A DNA stretch of 54,412 nucleotides from DATLMR01 sp035634255 (GTDB lineage Bacteria; Acidobacteriota; Blastocatellia; UBA7656), in NCBI GenBank assembly GCA_035634255.1, contig DASQDI010000046.1:1-54412 (forward strand), given 5' to 3'. Of this stretch, positions 26,652 through 35,645 are shown in pieces. Both the position numbers and the translations under genes were made by a program. The stretch's first letter is position 1. Each line of letters starts with the position of its first letter. The notes under the pieces were generated by a model. It was not told where the DNA came from. It ran no database searches and saw only the letters and a program-made list of their open reading frames with translations.

Positions 26652-26950
26652 TTATTCGCGCCGCAGGGCCTCCATCGGATCAACTTTAGTGGCGCGGCGC
26701 GCGGGGATGTAGCTGGCCGCCATGCCCACGCCGATGAGCACCAGAGAGATTGAGATATAATGTCATCGGGTCCGTGGCGCTGACTCCGAACAGCAGGCTC
26801 GACATCACGCGAGTTAGGACGAAGGCCGCGGCGAGCCCGATCACGACGCCGGTCACGAGCAGGCTCAACCCCTGCCCGGCCGCGAGCTTCAGAATGTCGC
26901 GGCGCTGCGCGCCGAGCGCGACTCGCAGCGCGCGCGCTCTCCGTTATGCC
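26652..26950 (-). pseudogene. Frameshifted 3' remnant of an ADOP-type permease
   Basis: Minus-strand translation gives the last ~100 residues of an FtsX/MacB permease: VALGAQRRDILKLAAGQGL, LLVTGVVIGLAAAFVLTRVM and SSLLFGVSATDPMT. A frameshift near 26757 moves the frame to ISISLVLIGVGMAASYIPAR and ATKVDPMEALRRE before the stop. It parallels the C-terminus of the intact permease at 23-2629. The 5' seven-eighths of the gene is gone. A relic of an ADOP locus lying 28 bp downstream of an unrelated ABC ATPase gene. Confidence 0.8.
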
Positions 26951-26978
26951 ATCCTCGATGGATCACGATCTTGATCTT

Positions 26979-27911
26979 TCATTGTATGTAGCGGTCGGTC
27001 CCCGTGACGGGCTTCGTAAGCCTCAGGAACACCTGTTCGAGCGTTTCGCGCTGCGGGGAGAGTTCCATCACCCGGAACCCTCGCTCGACCAGCAAGCCGT
27101 TGACGACCGGTATCCGGTCGTCCGACATCTTCACGTAAAGAGACTCCGCGCCGTTACGGCTGACCGAAAGCGCGGGGTCGGCGGACAGTAATTCGTACGC
27201 TTCTTCGACCCTGTCAACCGTCAGCTTAACGACCCTCTCTTTACTTATCAGGTCTTCTATCGCGCCTTGATAAAGTAATCGCCCGTGATCGATGATCGCG
27301 ACGCGGTTGCAAATCTGCTCGACTTCATGGAGCAGATGGCTCGATAAGAACACGGTCAGGTTAAGCTCGTCCCGCAGGCGTTTGATCAGCAGGCGGACCT
27401 CGTGAATGCCCTGCGGGTCGAGGCCGTCGGTCGGCTCGTCCAGAATGATGAGTTCCGGCGCAGGGAGCAAAGCCTGCGCGATGCCGAGCCTCTGCCGCAT
27501 GCCGTGTGAGTATACGCGCACCTTGTCGCGCGCCCTCGCCCGCAGCCCGACGATGTCGAGCACCTGATTTATCCGGCGCTTGTCAGCCCCCCCGGACATA
27601 GCCGCAAAGAGGCTCAGGTTTTGCCAGCCGGAGTAGCTCTCGTAAAACGCGGGCGTTTCGACGATGGCCCCGGTCCGCGCGAGCGCGCGCAAAGGGTGTC
27701 TGGACATGTCGTGCCCGAGCAGCTTCACGCGCCCGGACGTGGGCCGCACCAGACCGAGCGCCATCCTGATCGTGGTCGATTTGCCCGCCCCGTTCTGCCC
27801 GAGGAAGCCGAAAATGTCGCCGCGCCCGACGCTCATCGAGAGGCCGTCTACGGCCACCCTTCGGCCGTACTTCTTCGTCAGCTCTACCGCCTCCAGCACT
27901 GTGTCGTCCAT
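26979..27911 (-). CDS. ABC-2 type transporter ATP-binding protein
   Basis: A 310-residue ATPase: Walker A GQNGAGKST near residue 38, signature YSHGMRQRLGIAQAL, Walker B ELIILDEPTDGLDP and switch His in SSHLLHE. The C-terminal ~90 residues form the regulatory extension of the CcmA/bacitracin-exporter type. Its permease partner is probably the ABC-2 permease encoded upstream at 28798-29652, with a nuclease gene between them in the same orientation. Likely a drug, lipid or peptide exporter; the substrate cannot be told. Confidence 0.92.
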   Translation of the reverse strand: MDDTVLEAVELTKKYGRRVAVDGLSMSVGRGDIFGFLGQNGAGKSTTIRMALGLVRPTSGRVKLLGHDMSRHPLRALARTGAIVETPAFYESYSGWQNLSLFAAMSGGADKRRINQVLDIVGLRARARDKVRVYSHGMRQRLGIAQALLPAPELIILDEPTDGLDPQGIHEVRLLIKRLRDELNLTVFLSSHLLHEVEQICNRVAIIDHGRLLYQGAIEDLISKERVVKLTVDRVEEAYELLSADPALSVSRNGAESLYVKMSDDRIPVVNGLLVERGFRVMELSPQRETLEQVFLRLTKPVTGTDRYIQ

Positions 27912-27959
27912 AATGAAAACGTCTTCGGGTCAACCCCGACATCCGAAAACCGCGGACCG

Positions 27960-28796
27960 TTACAGCAACACCTCGACCAGCAGAGGCAGGTGATCCATGC
28001 GGCCCACCGCCACGCCCTTGAGCACTTCCGCCCTCTGCAACAGCGCGACCTCGGGCAGGCCGAAGATGTAATCTATGCGGCGATCATTGATGGCGGTCGC
28101 GCCCGCGTCGCGCCCCAGGTCGCGGAAGTATTTCAGGAGGTGGCTGTACGCCTCGCTGTCATGCTTGATGTTATCGGTGTAGATGTTGGATTGATTCCGG
28201 GCCCTCAGCTCGAAGTTGAAATCGCCCGCGATGAACACCGCCTGATCGGAGGGCCGCGCGCGCGCCCAATCGACCACGTCTCCGGTGAAGGAGCGGCGGC
28301 GCGCGGCGTTGAATGCGTCGGCATGTGCGCTTATCACCACGACCTCCGGCCCCTCCCCCCCTTCCTTCTGAAACCTGAAGACCGCGCCGACCGCGTACCT
28401 GTCGCTGGTCGGTATGTCCTCGAACTGAGCCTCGCGGCCCTTGACCAGCACCGCCGCCACGCGGTCCTGACCGCCGAAGCTGCAAACTTTGCCCCGGTAC
28501 TTTCGCCTCAGATGACCGAGCAGTATTTCTAGCTGCTCCTGCCCGGTTAGTTCCTGTAACGCCACGGCGTCGGGATCGTTTCTGAGAATCGTTTCGGCCA
28601 CCGCTTTCAAATCGTCCGTGTGAGCGCGCGAGTCACTCTCCAGGCTGGCATGGCCGATGTTCCAGGTCATCAGACGGAGCTGAGCCCGCCCCGAGTCGCG
28701 CACCCCGAGAAGGGAGCGGTCTCGCACGGGGTCGACATAAATCGCGCCGCCCACCATCAACAGGAAGAGCGCGCCTGTTAAAATCTTCGCCCACAT
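27960..28796 (-). CDS. Endonuclease/exonuclease/phosphatase (EEP) family protein
   Basis: A 278-residue EEP-fold hydrolase with a hydrophobic N-terminus (ILTGALFLLMVGGAIY) that is either a signal or an anchor. Fold motifs are MTWNIGH, AVALQELTG (metal-binding Glu), IAGDFNFELRARNQ (Asp/Asn) and MDHLPLLVEV (catalytic His). Families with this fold include DNase I, sphingomyelinases and phosphoinositide phosphatases. Its start lies 2 bp from the stop of the ABC permease gene, and the ABC ATPase gene follows 49 bp downstream, so it is embedded in the exporter operon. It probably acts outside the cytoplasm. Confidence 0.87.
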   Translation of the reverse strand: MWAKILTGALFLLMVGGAIYVDPVRDRSLLGVRDSGRAQLRLMTWNIGHASLESDSRAHTDDLKAVAETILRNDPDAVALQELTGQEQLEILLGHLRRKYRGKVCSFGGQDRVAAVLVKGREAQFEDIPTSDRYAVGAVFRFQKEGGEGPEVVVISAHADAFNAARRRSFTGDVVDWARARPSDQAVFIAGDFNFELRARNQSNIYTDNIKHDSEAYSHLLKYFRDLGRDAGATAINDRRIDYIFGLPEVALLQRAEVLKGVAVGRMDHLPLLVEVLL

Positions 28797-28797
28797 G

Positions 28798-29652
28798 TCA
28801 GGTCGTTATGTCCTTCCGGTCAAAAATTATGAGAGAGGCGAGCAGCAGCCCGAATATGTACGCGCCGCAAATGCTCCCGTAGTGGTAGAAGCTGCGCCAC
28901 GGGACCACGGGCTTGAAAACGTCCCGCCAGAAGTCCATGTCCGTCGTGAAAAAGTAAGGGCGCAAGTCCTCGAAGAATTCTATCCGCCCGATGATGTAAA
29001 GCATAATGTAGACGGCCAGAGTCGCCACCACCGCCATCGAAGAGTTCTCTAAGAGTATCGAAAAAAGCAGGGCCAGGGCCGCGACGACCAGCAGCGCCCA
29101 CGTGCCCGAGAAGCTGGCGTAAAAGAACCGCCAGAGCGCCTCGTCCCACGCGATCCTCCCCGGCTCCTCGACCAGATTGAGGGGGCCCGGAAAGAGTTCG
29201 AGATTATCCCAGCCGAAATAGTACCCCACCAGCAGGTTCAGCCCGATGAAGAACGCCATCAGCAGATAGGTGTGCAGGGCGACTATCAAAAACTTCGAGA
29301 GCAGGATCGAGACGCGCGACACCGGGCGGATGCAGATCATCCGGAGCGTGCCCGCGCGCGCCTCGCCCGCGATCTGCGAGCCCGCCGTCATCGCCACGAA
29401 TATCGGGATCAACAGGTTGAAAGAGAAGACGACGGAGTAGAGCGCGAAAGTGAGGCCGTTGAAATAACTCTTCGACTCGTAGGTGTACTTGAATTGCGCG
29501 GCGGCCGGCCCCCCTCCCCCGGCTTTGCGCTGAGAGTAGGAGTAGAACCCCCAGAGCATCAGCGCGATGAACCCCACGAGGGCCGCGAAGGAGAGGTAAA
29601 AACTTTTCGACCGGATCAATTTAAGAAACTCTATCCTCAGTTGTGTGAGCAT
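28798..29652 (-). CDS. ABC-2 type transporter permease
   Basis: A 284-residue membrane protein with about six helices (FYLSFAALVGFIALMLWGFY; LYSVVFSFNLLIPIFVAMTA; FLIVALHTYLLMAFFIGLNL; ALLVVAALALLFSILL; AVVATLAVYIMLYIIG; AYIFGLLLASLIIF). The conserved segment GEARAGTLRMICIRPVSR between helices 2 and 3 is the usual ATPase-coupling region. First gene of the three-gene exporter operon with the nuclease and the ATPase. Confidence 0.87.
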   Translation of the reverse strand: MLTQLRIEFLKLIRSKSFYLSFAALVGFIALMLWGFYSYSQRKAGGGGPAAAQFKYTYESKSYFNGLTFALYSVVFSFNLLIPIFVAMTAGSQIAGEARAGTLRMICIRPVSRVSILLSKFLIVALHTYLLMAFFIGLNLLVGYYFGWDNLELFPGPLNLVEEPGRIAWDEALWRFFYASFSGTWALLVVAALALLFSILLENSSMAVVATLAVYIMLYIIGRIEFFEDLRPYFFTTDMDFWRDVFKPVVPWRSFYHYGSICGAYIFGLLLASLIIFDRKDITT

Positions 29653-29800
29653 ACTCCACTTCCGGGTTTAATAATCGTTCCCGCAGTCCCGTTAAAGAGT
29701 ATATCAGCGCGCGGCCGGCGGCCACTCCGACGCGATGCTTTCGCGAGCGTCGGCCGGGCCGCCGCTCAGATGCGTTAGATTAGAGGGGCTTGACGGTTAG

Positions 29801-31387
29801 TCAGTGGTCAGGGCCTTCACGCGCGGAGGGTCCGGACGGGGGGTCGCTGCCGGAGACTACGGCCACGGCCTCCTGCGACAGCAGCAGGCCATTTATATGC
29901 GGGTGAATCTCGGCGACCTGCGCGTACGGGTGTCTGTTCCTGACCGCCCGAAGGACCTCAGGGTAAAAATCGGCTTTAGGGTCGATCAGGATTATATCGA
30001 CCGTGTAGGCTTGCGGAGGGAGCTCGCCCCGCCGGATGTCCGGTATCTCGGCCACATACATCTCCGTGCTGCGGAACATCCTCAAGGGTATGCGATTGAC
30101 AAGAAAGCCGTGCACCATGCTCCACGGCTCCCTGATGGAGCCCTGTACGAAAGAGACCATCCTGATCTCGTCCGGGTCGCTCTGCTTAACCTTCGCCAGC
30201 CAGTCGTCGAGCGCCTTCTGCGCGGTGGTCTGCGCCTGCAAGGGGAGCCAGCCCATCGGGAGGCGGTTATTTCTGCCGACCCACCATGCGGCCGACTGCG
30301 TCGCCATAGTCGCCAGCAGCAATCCCGCTAAGACCGGCGCGGGTGAAAAGCGCCGCATCATCGCGGCCCAGGCCACGGCCGAGTAAGGTATCAGGTTCAC
30401 GAAACAGAGCAGGACGTATCGCAACTGCGGACGCCACGCCGAGGTGAGCGTCATCGTCAGGTAAAAGCCCACCTGCGCTATAAACATCCACGCGAAGAGG
30501 TCGTAACGAATTCGGCGGCGCGCCATCCAGAGCCCATAGAGTCCCGGCACCACCACGAACATGGACGGCACGCTCATGGGCATGAGCACCCACAGGTACA
30601 GGCAATCCCGCAGAGTGTAACCTTGCAAGGCGTTCTCTTCAGCTTTCATGTTTCTGACCAGAGACGCGAATTCGAAAAAAGAGCCGTGGTTCAGCCAGGG
30701 CTCAATAAACTCTCCCGCCGCCGCGTACGCGGGCACCGCCGCGAATATGAGGATCAGCACCCGCTCCCTGATGTTCAGCGCGTACCAGATCAGAAACACG
30801 ACCAGCAGCAGAGACCCTTCGTGACGCAGCAGGATGGCCAGAGCCAGGTATATGCCCGCCAGAAAAGCGTCCCTGCGGCTGGAGGTCTGCGCCGTCCTTA
30901 TCGTGCGATGTACCGCGAGGAAGACCAGAAAGATGAACGGTATCTCGACCCAGTAAGACGACGTGAGCCATATGTGCGTCCAGTAGACCGCGAGCAGGAG
31001 CACGGATATGGCGGCGACCAGGTCGCCGAAAAGCGGCCGGATGGTGCTGCGCAGAATTACGAGCGTGCCCATTCCGAGCACGAAGTTGACCAGCTTTGCC
31101 AGGATGATCGGCTCGTCCCAGAGCCAGATCAGCGCGCCGAGAAAGTAAAAGTGCAGGGGGGGCCAGATTTCGTACAGGCCGTGGTAGTAAGGCTTCTCCG
31201 CCCAGTCGACCGCGAATGCCAGTCGCCACATGCCGTCCCCGCCGGAGCTTATGTCCCCGTAAACGACCGAGATGAGCCGGAGCAGGAAGCCGAGCGCGAT
31301 GGCGATCAGGAATATTCTCTGGCTCCGTCGGGTGATGATCCCGGCGCTGGATTCCTCGGAACCAAGCGGGTTTACGTCGGTGGACAT
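29801..31387 (-). CDS. GT39/ArnT-like integral membrane glycosyltransferase
   Basis: A 528-residue polytopic protein with roughly ten to twelve helices. The first periplasmic loop contains the acidic stretch YGDISSGGD...WRLAFAVDWAEKPYYHG, as in GT-C enzymes that use polyprenyl-phosphate sugars. Helix-rich segments are followed by a soluble C-terminal domain from ~410. The start is uncertain: ATG 31387 (MSTDVNPLGS), ATG 31411 or GTG 31420 are in frame and none has a clear ribosome site. It probably adds a sugar to an envelope lipid or protein. Confidence 0.78.
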   Translation of the reverse strand: MSTDVNPLGSEESSAGIITRRSQRIFLIAIALGFLLRLISVVYGDISSGGDGMWRLAFAVDWAEKPYYHGLYEIWPPLHFYFLGALIWLWDEPIILAKLVNFVLGMGTLVILRSTIRPLFGDLVAAISVLLLAVYWTHIWLTSSYWVEIPFIFLVFLAVHRTIRTAQTSSRRDAFLAGIYLALAILLRHEGSLLLVVFLIWYALNIRERVLILIFAAVPAYAAAGEFIEPWLNHGSFFEFASLVRNMKAEENALQGYTLRDCLYLWVLMPMSVPSMFVVVPGLYGLWMARRRIRYDLFAWMFIAQVGFYLTMTLTSAWRPQLRYVLLCFVNLIPYSAVAWAAMMRRFSPAPVLAGLLLATMATQSAAWWVGRNNRLPMGWLPLQAQTTAQKALDDWLAKVKQSDPDEIRMVSFVQGSIREPWSMVHGFLVNRIPLRMFRSTEMYVAEIPDIRRGELPPQAYTVDIILIDPKADFYPEVLRAVRNRHPYAQVAEIHPHINGLLLSQEAVAVVSGSDPPSGPSAREGPDH

Positions 31388-31593
31388 AATGTAACCGTTC
31401 GACGGACGCATTACACTCACGCGGAGTCCCGGCCGGAAACACTTCGGCCGGCTGCGCGAGTCAGTTATTAAAGCCGCTGCCTATAACAGGTTCTATGATC
31501 TTCTAATAGGACTTTTCGGCCGATTTTGTTAAAGAATTTATAAAGGCGAGCTAAACCGGCGTGGTCAAATACAAGTCCGAGACGGGCGGGCGA

Positions 31594-31622
31594 TTAAATT
31601 TTCGGAACGCACCTGCTATAAT
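31594..31622 (+). promoter_or_regulatory. Candidate promoter for mnmG
   Basis: A perfect TATAAT (31617-31622) lies 17 bp after a weak TTAAAT (31594-31599), about 60 bp before the mnmG start. The 295 bp between the two divergent genes contains nothing else recognised. Confidence 0.5.
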
Positions 31623-31682
31623 CGTCATTCGCTCAGCTAAGCCGTTTAGCCGGAAGAAGGGCATTCGCACAGGTAAGTGAGC

Positions 31683-33548
31683 ATGGGAATATCATTCGAC
31701 GTGATTGTAATCGGGGCGGGCCACGCGGGCTGCGAGGCGGCGCACATCTCCGCGCGCATGGGGGCTAAGACGGCCCTCATCACGATAGATAAGAACTCCA
31801 TCGGGCAGATGAGTTGCAACCCCGCCATCGGGGGCATAGCCAAGGGCCACCTCGTCCGCGAAGTGGACGCGCTCGGCGGGTTGATGGGCGAAGTGATCGA
31901 CGCGACCGGAATTCAGTTCCGCCTGCTCAACCGCAGCCGCGGCCCGGCCGTGCAATCTCCCCGCGCGCAGGCCGACCGCAACCTCTACAGGAGGGAGATG
32001 CGGCGGCGGCTTGAGGCGACCGAGAACCTCACGATAGTCGAAGGGGAAGTGGCCTCGATCAGGATCGTCGGCGGAAGGGTTGAGGGCGTCGAGCTCGCCG
32101 GCGGGGCGGAGGTCGCGGGCCGCTCGGTGGTTCTCACGACCGGCACTTTCCTGAACGGCTTGATCCACGTCGGCCACAAGCGATTTCAGGCGGGCAGGTC
32201 GGGCGAGCCCGCTTCGATCAAGCTGGCCAACTGCGTCCGCTCGATTGGGTTTCAGGGAGGCAGGCTGAAGACCGGCACCCCCCCGCGACTCGACGGCCGC
32301 ACCATTGACTACTCGAAGTTCGAGCGCCAGCCCGGAGACGAGAGCCCGGTCCCCTTCTCCTTCAGGACCGAGGAGATCAACCGGCCGCAGATCGAATGCC
32401 ACATAGGCTACACCAACGACGAGGTCCACGAGGTGATACGCCGCAACCTCGATAAGTCGCCCCTCTACAGCGGGGAGATCGTGGGCGTGGGGCCGCGCTA
32501 CTGCCCCTCGATAGAAGACAAGGTCGTGAAGTTCAGCGACAAGCCCCGCCACCAGATATTTCTGGAGCCGGAGGGCTACGACACCTACGAAGTCTACCCC
32601 AACGGCATCTCGACCAGCCTCTCGGAAGAGGTGCAGCTTGAGATGGTCAGGACCATTCCCGGCCTTGAGAACGTGAAGATGCTCAGGCCCGGTTACGCGG
32701 TCGAGTACGACTTCGTGGACCCGCGCGAGCTTTACTCGACGTTCGAGACCAAAAAAATACGGGGCCTCTTCCACGCGGGGCAGATCAACGGCACGTCGGG
32801 CTACGAGGAGGCCGCAGGCCAGGGCATACTCGCGGGAATGAACGCCGCGCTCGCGGCGCTCGGGCGCGAGCCGGTCGTGCTGGACCGGATGGAGAGCTAC
32901 ATCGGGGTGATGACCGACGATCTCGTCACCAAGGGGGCCGACGAGCCCTACAGGATGTTCACTTCGCGCGCGGAGATGAGGCTCTCCCTGCGCTACGACA
33001 ACGCCGACCAGAGGCTCACGCCCATCGCCCACCGCGCGGGCGCAGTAAGCGATTGCGATTACGAAGCGTTCCTTGAGCGCCGGAGGGATGTCGAGAGGGT
33101 CAAAGAGGCGCTCGCCTCCATCAGGATCAACGACATCGCGCAGGATATTCCGGGCCTCTCGGAGCTTGAGGGGTCGCGCGAGAGCCTGTCGGGGAAGCGG
33201 CTCGACTACCTGGCCCGCCGCCCTGATTTCGATCCCGGCACGCTCGTAAAGCTGGCGAAGCGGGCGACCGGCGACTCGGTGAAGGCGAAGGAGATCGTCG
33301 TCGCGCTCAACGACATCAGGTACTCGGGGTATTTGAAAGACCAGGAGAGTCTGGCGAAGAAGCGGGGCCGCTACGACGACCTCGAAATACCCGCGGGTCT
33401 GGAGTTCTCAAAAATCTCGGGCCTCTCGAACGAAGTCGTGCACAAGCTCGGAGCCGTCCGGCCCCGCACGATAGGTCAGGCCGCGCGCATACCCGGCATC
33501 ACGCCCGCGGCGGTCTCCATACTGATGATAGAGATGCTCCGAAGATGA
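31683..33548 (+). CDS. mnmG: tRNA uridine-5-carboxymethylaminomethyl(34) synthesis enzyme MnmG
   Basis: A 621-residue FAD enzyme that, with MnmE, modifies U34 of certain tRNAs. The FAD-binding site is VIVIGAGHAGCEAAH near the N-terminus. Family signatures follow: MSCNPAIGGIAKGHLVREVD, the LKTGTPPRLD block, and YAVEYDFVDPREL. The C-terminal helical domain (residues ~540-620) contains SGYLKDQESLAKK and the end ITPAAVSILMIEMLR. Full-length. ATG 31683 is preferred; a GTG at 31677 is in frame. MnmE is not in the window. Confidence 0.98.
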   Translation: MGISFDVIVIGAGHAGCEAAHISARMGAKTALITIDKNSIGQMSCNPAIGGIAKGHLVREVDALGGLMGEVIDATGIQFRLLNRSRGPAVQSPRAQADRNLYRREMRRRLEATENLTIVEGEVASIRIVGGRVEGVELAGGAEVAGRSVVLTTGTFLNGLIHVGHKRFQAGRSGEPASIKLANCVRSIGFQGGRLKTGTPPRLDGRTIDYSKFERQPGDESPVPFSFRTEEINRPQIECHIGYTNDEVHEVIRRNLDKSPLYSGEIVGVGPRYCPSIEDKVVKFSDKPRHQIFLEPEGYDTYEVYPNGISTSLSEEVQLEMVRTIPGLENVKMLRPGYAVEYDFVDPRELYSTFETKKIRGLFHAGQINGTSGYEEAAGQGILAGMNAALAALGREPVVLDRMESYIGVMTDDLVTKGADEPYRMFTSRAEMRLSLRYDNADQRLTPIAHRAGAVSDCDYEAFLERRRDVERVKEALASIRINDIAQDIPGLSELEGSRESLSGKRLDYLARRPDFDPGTLVKLAKRATGDSVKAKEIVVALNDIRYSGYLKDQESLAKKRGRYDDLEIPAGLEFSKISGLSNEVVHKLGAVRPRTIGQAARIPGITPAAVSILMIEMLRR

Positions 33549-33599
33549 GGGGCTTGAAGACCCAGGTCTCTCATCCCTCTTCGGGAGCGCGGGCCGGCG

Positions 33600-35045
33600 T
33601 CACTTCTTCTGACCGGTCGCCTGCCGAGGCCCGGAAGCCATCCACTGCTCGATAGCGTCGGGGTCGGATGGGATCTTGCCGCTCAGCTTGACCAGCCCCG
33701 TGTCGGTGACGAGGTAATCGTCCTCGATGCGCACCCCCAGCTTCTCGTCCGGGATGTAGATGCCCGGCTCTATGGTGATTACGGAGCCGGGGGGCAAGGG
33801 GCCGTTGTAAGAGCCCACGTCATGCACGTCCATGCCGAGCCAGTGTCCCAGCCCGTGAATGAAGTAACGGTCGAGCGTGTTCCCCGCCCTGTCGCGCAGG
33901 GGGCTTTTCCTCATCACCTCGCTCGCCACCTGCCCCAGTTGGTGCATCGACATCTGCCCCGGCTTGAAGGCCTTCTCGCACGCGCGCTGCGCGTCGAGCA
34001 CCAGTTGATAAACCTCTCTCTGTCGGGGCGTGAATTTTCCGCTCGCGGGGTACGTCCGAGTGATGTCCGCCGAGTAATAACTGTACTCCGCGCCGATGTC
34101 CACGACGACCGTGTCGCCCGCCTCGATCCTCTTCCTGTTTTCGTTGTAGTGAAGGATAGTGGAGTAGACGCCCGAGCCGACAATCGAAGGGAAGCCGGGC
34201 CGCTCGGCCCCGTTGCGAACGAAGGCGTATTCGAGCGCGGCCTGCACTTCGTACTCGTAGACTCCGGGCCTGATGGCGCGGGCCGTGTCGCGGTGCGCCT
34301 CCGCCGTAATGTCTACGGCCTTCTGGATGAGCTGGACTTCGGCCGGGGATTTGATCTTGCGCATCTCCGCGACGTAAGGCGAGAGGTCTTCTATCTGGAC
34401 TCCGGGGAAGAGCCGTCGCAGGGACTCGACGAAGTGCTTTTCGCGCGTAAGGTCCGCCGCCGGCCCGAAAGGGATTACCGTGTAGAGCTTCGCGGAAGGT
34501 TGCCCGTCCTTGCGAGGCACCGAGGCTAAGACATCGCGCAGGCGCTGTTGAAATTTATCGGAGCTCTCGACTTCCGTTATGCCAAACCTCTGCTCGGCTT
34601 CGGGGCCGGGACCGACCTGAACTCCCGTCCACCGCTCCTGTGAGGGGTTGCGTTGAGGGATGAAGAGGGTCTCCTGCGCGGGCTTGCCGGGGATGAGCCC
34701 CTGCGGGACCAGCACCAGAGAAGCGGCCGGCGTCTGGACGCCCGTCAGATACATGATGTCGTTCTTCTGGCGGAACCTCCCGACCTCGCCGAAATCTTCT
34801 TCGTGAGCGCCCACGAGGACGATGGCTCCGTCCCTGACCTGCTCCATCAGTCGTTTTCTTCGCTCGCGGAATTCGCTCTTCGGCTGATTCGCGAGCAGGT
34901 CATTCCCCGACGCCTCCGCCTGCCGCGTCGATTCCGGTAGGAGGGGGGAGGCGAGCATGAGGGCAATCATAGCGAGCGCCGTGGCGATCAGGGCCCACCG
35001 TAATCCGGCGCGCGAGCGGCTGTTTTTCTGGCCTGGTCTGTACAT
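33600..35045 (-). CDS. Exported Xaa-Pro aminopeptidase (aminopeptidase P family, M24B)
   Basis: A 481-residue metallopeptidase that removes an N-terminal residue preceding proline. An N-terminal hydrophobic segment (WALIATALAMIALMLASPLL) indicates export or anchoring. Residues ~50-200 are the creatinase/AMP_N domain. The pita-bread catalytic domain shows the dinuclear metal ligands: VDIGAEYSYYSADITRTYP (two Asp), HGLGHWLGMDVHD (His), ITIEPGIYIP (Glu) and VRIEDDYLVTD (Glu). AAGGGA precedes ATG 35045. The 3' end converges with mnmG, 51 bp apart. Confidence 0.94.
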   Translation of the reverse strand: MYRPGQKNSRSRAGLRWALIATALAMIALMLASPLLPESTRQAEASGNDLLANQPKSEFRERRKRLMEQVRDGAIVLVGAHEEDFGEVGRFRQKNDIMYLTGVQTPAASLVLVPQGLIPGKPAQETLFIPQRNPSQERWTGVQVGPGPEAEQRFGITEVESSDKFQQRLRDVLASVPRKDGQPSAKLYTVIPFGPAADLTREKHFVESLRRLFPGVQIEDLSPYVAEMRKIKSPAEVQLIQKAVDITAEAHRDTARAIRPGVYEYEVQAALEYAFVRNGAERPGFPSIVGSGVYSTILHYNENRKRIEAGDTVVVDIGAEYSYYSADITRTYPASGKFTPRQREVYQLVLDAQRACEKAFKPGQMSMHQLGQVASEVMRKSPLRDRAGNTLDRYFIHGLGHWLGMDVHDVGSYNGPLPPGSVITIEPGIYIPDEKLGVRIEDDYLVTDTGLVKLSGKIPSDPDAIEQWMASGPRQATGQKK

Positions 35046-35249
35046 ATAAAATTCCCTTGTTGTGCGACTGTGCCGAAGCAAGGTATACCATTCCTACAGT
35101 CCGAAAGGATACCCGAAGACGGCTGATGGCAAAAGCGCCGAGTGACGAACGGGCCGAAACGTGAGGCGAGTCGCCTCGCGCGATAATGCGCCTCCGGGCC
35201 CGAAGCTGATAGAATTCGCGGGGAGGTTCGACACCGAGAGGATTGAGCC

Positions 35250-35408
35250 GTGGCGAAGAAATCCGAAAAGATCACGATTGAAAAAGAGAAGCTCAGGCCG
35301 CGCGCGCGAGCGCCCATAATACCGACCAAACACATCGAAGATAAGCGGACCCGCAGCGAGCGGCGAGTGAAACATAAGAAAGACCTGCGCCGGCTGCCCG
35401 AGGAGTAA
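35250..35408 (+). CDS. Small basic protein
   Basis: A 52-residue, Lys/Arg-rich protein: MAKKSEKITIEKEKLRPRAR, ending KKDLRRLPEE. The GTG start lies 15 bp after GAGAGGA. It has no hydrophobic segment and would be very basic, which suggests nucleic-acid or ribosome binding, but no family is recognised. It is divergent from the aminopeptidase and isolated. Confidence 0.5.
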   Translation: MAKKSEKITIEKEKLRPRARAPIIPTKHIEDKRTRSERRVKHKKDLRRLPEE

Positions 35409-35645
35409 TGGCCCGAGGTTGGCTATGTGACACGATTCCCGGTGAGGGCGGATTACTTACGGCGATATGAGGTCCACGCCGTTGTATGCTCTCCACATCA
35501 GGAGGTCGGATACCAGCGGAAAGTTGGAAGGGTTCAACCAGAACATCGTCGGAAAGACCGTGCTACACAGAGTAGCGTGTTGTCTCAGGGTCGGCGCGGG
35601 CAGGGTGCCGGTTTGAGACCCGCATTTTTAAAGAGGGTAATCATT

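Noticed and set aside
31692..33032. Long minus-strand frames opposite mnmG, acs and similar genes
   Set aside because: Antisense open frames are expected in GC-rich coding DNA; compositions (Arg/Ala/Pro-rich) are non-biological.
35411..35645. Possible coding remnant before the 245-residue gene
   Set aside because: Both strands have short readable frames but none matches a family or has a ribosome site.
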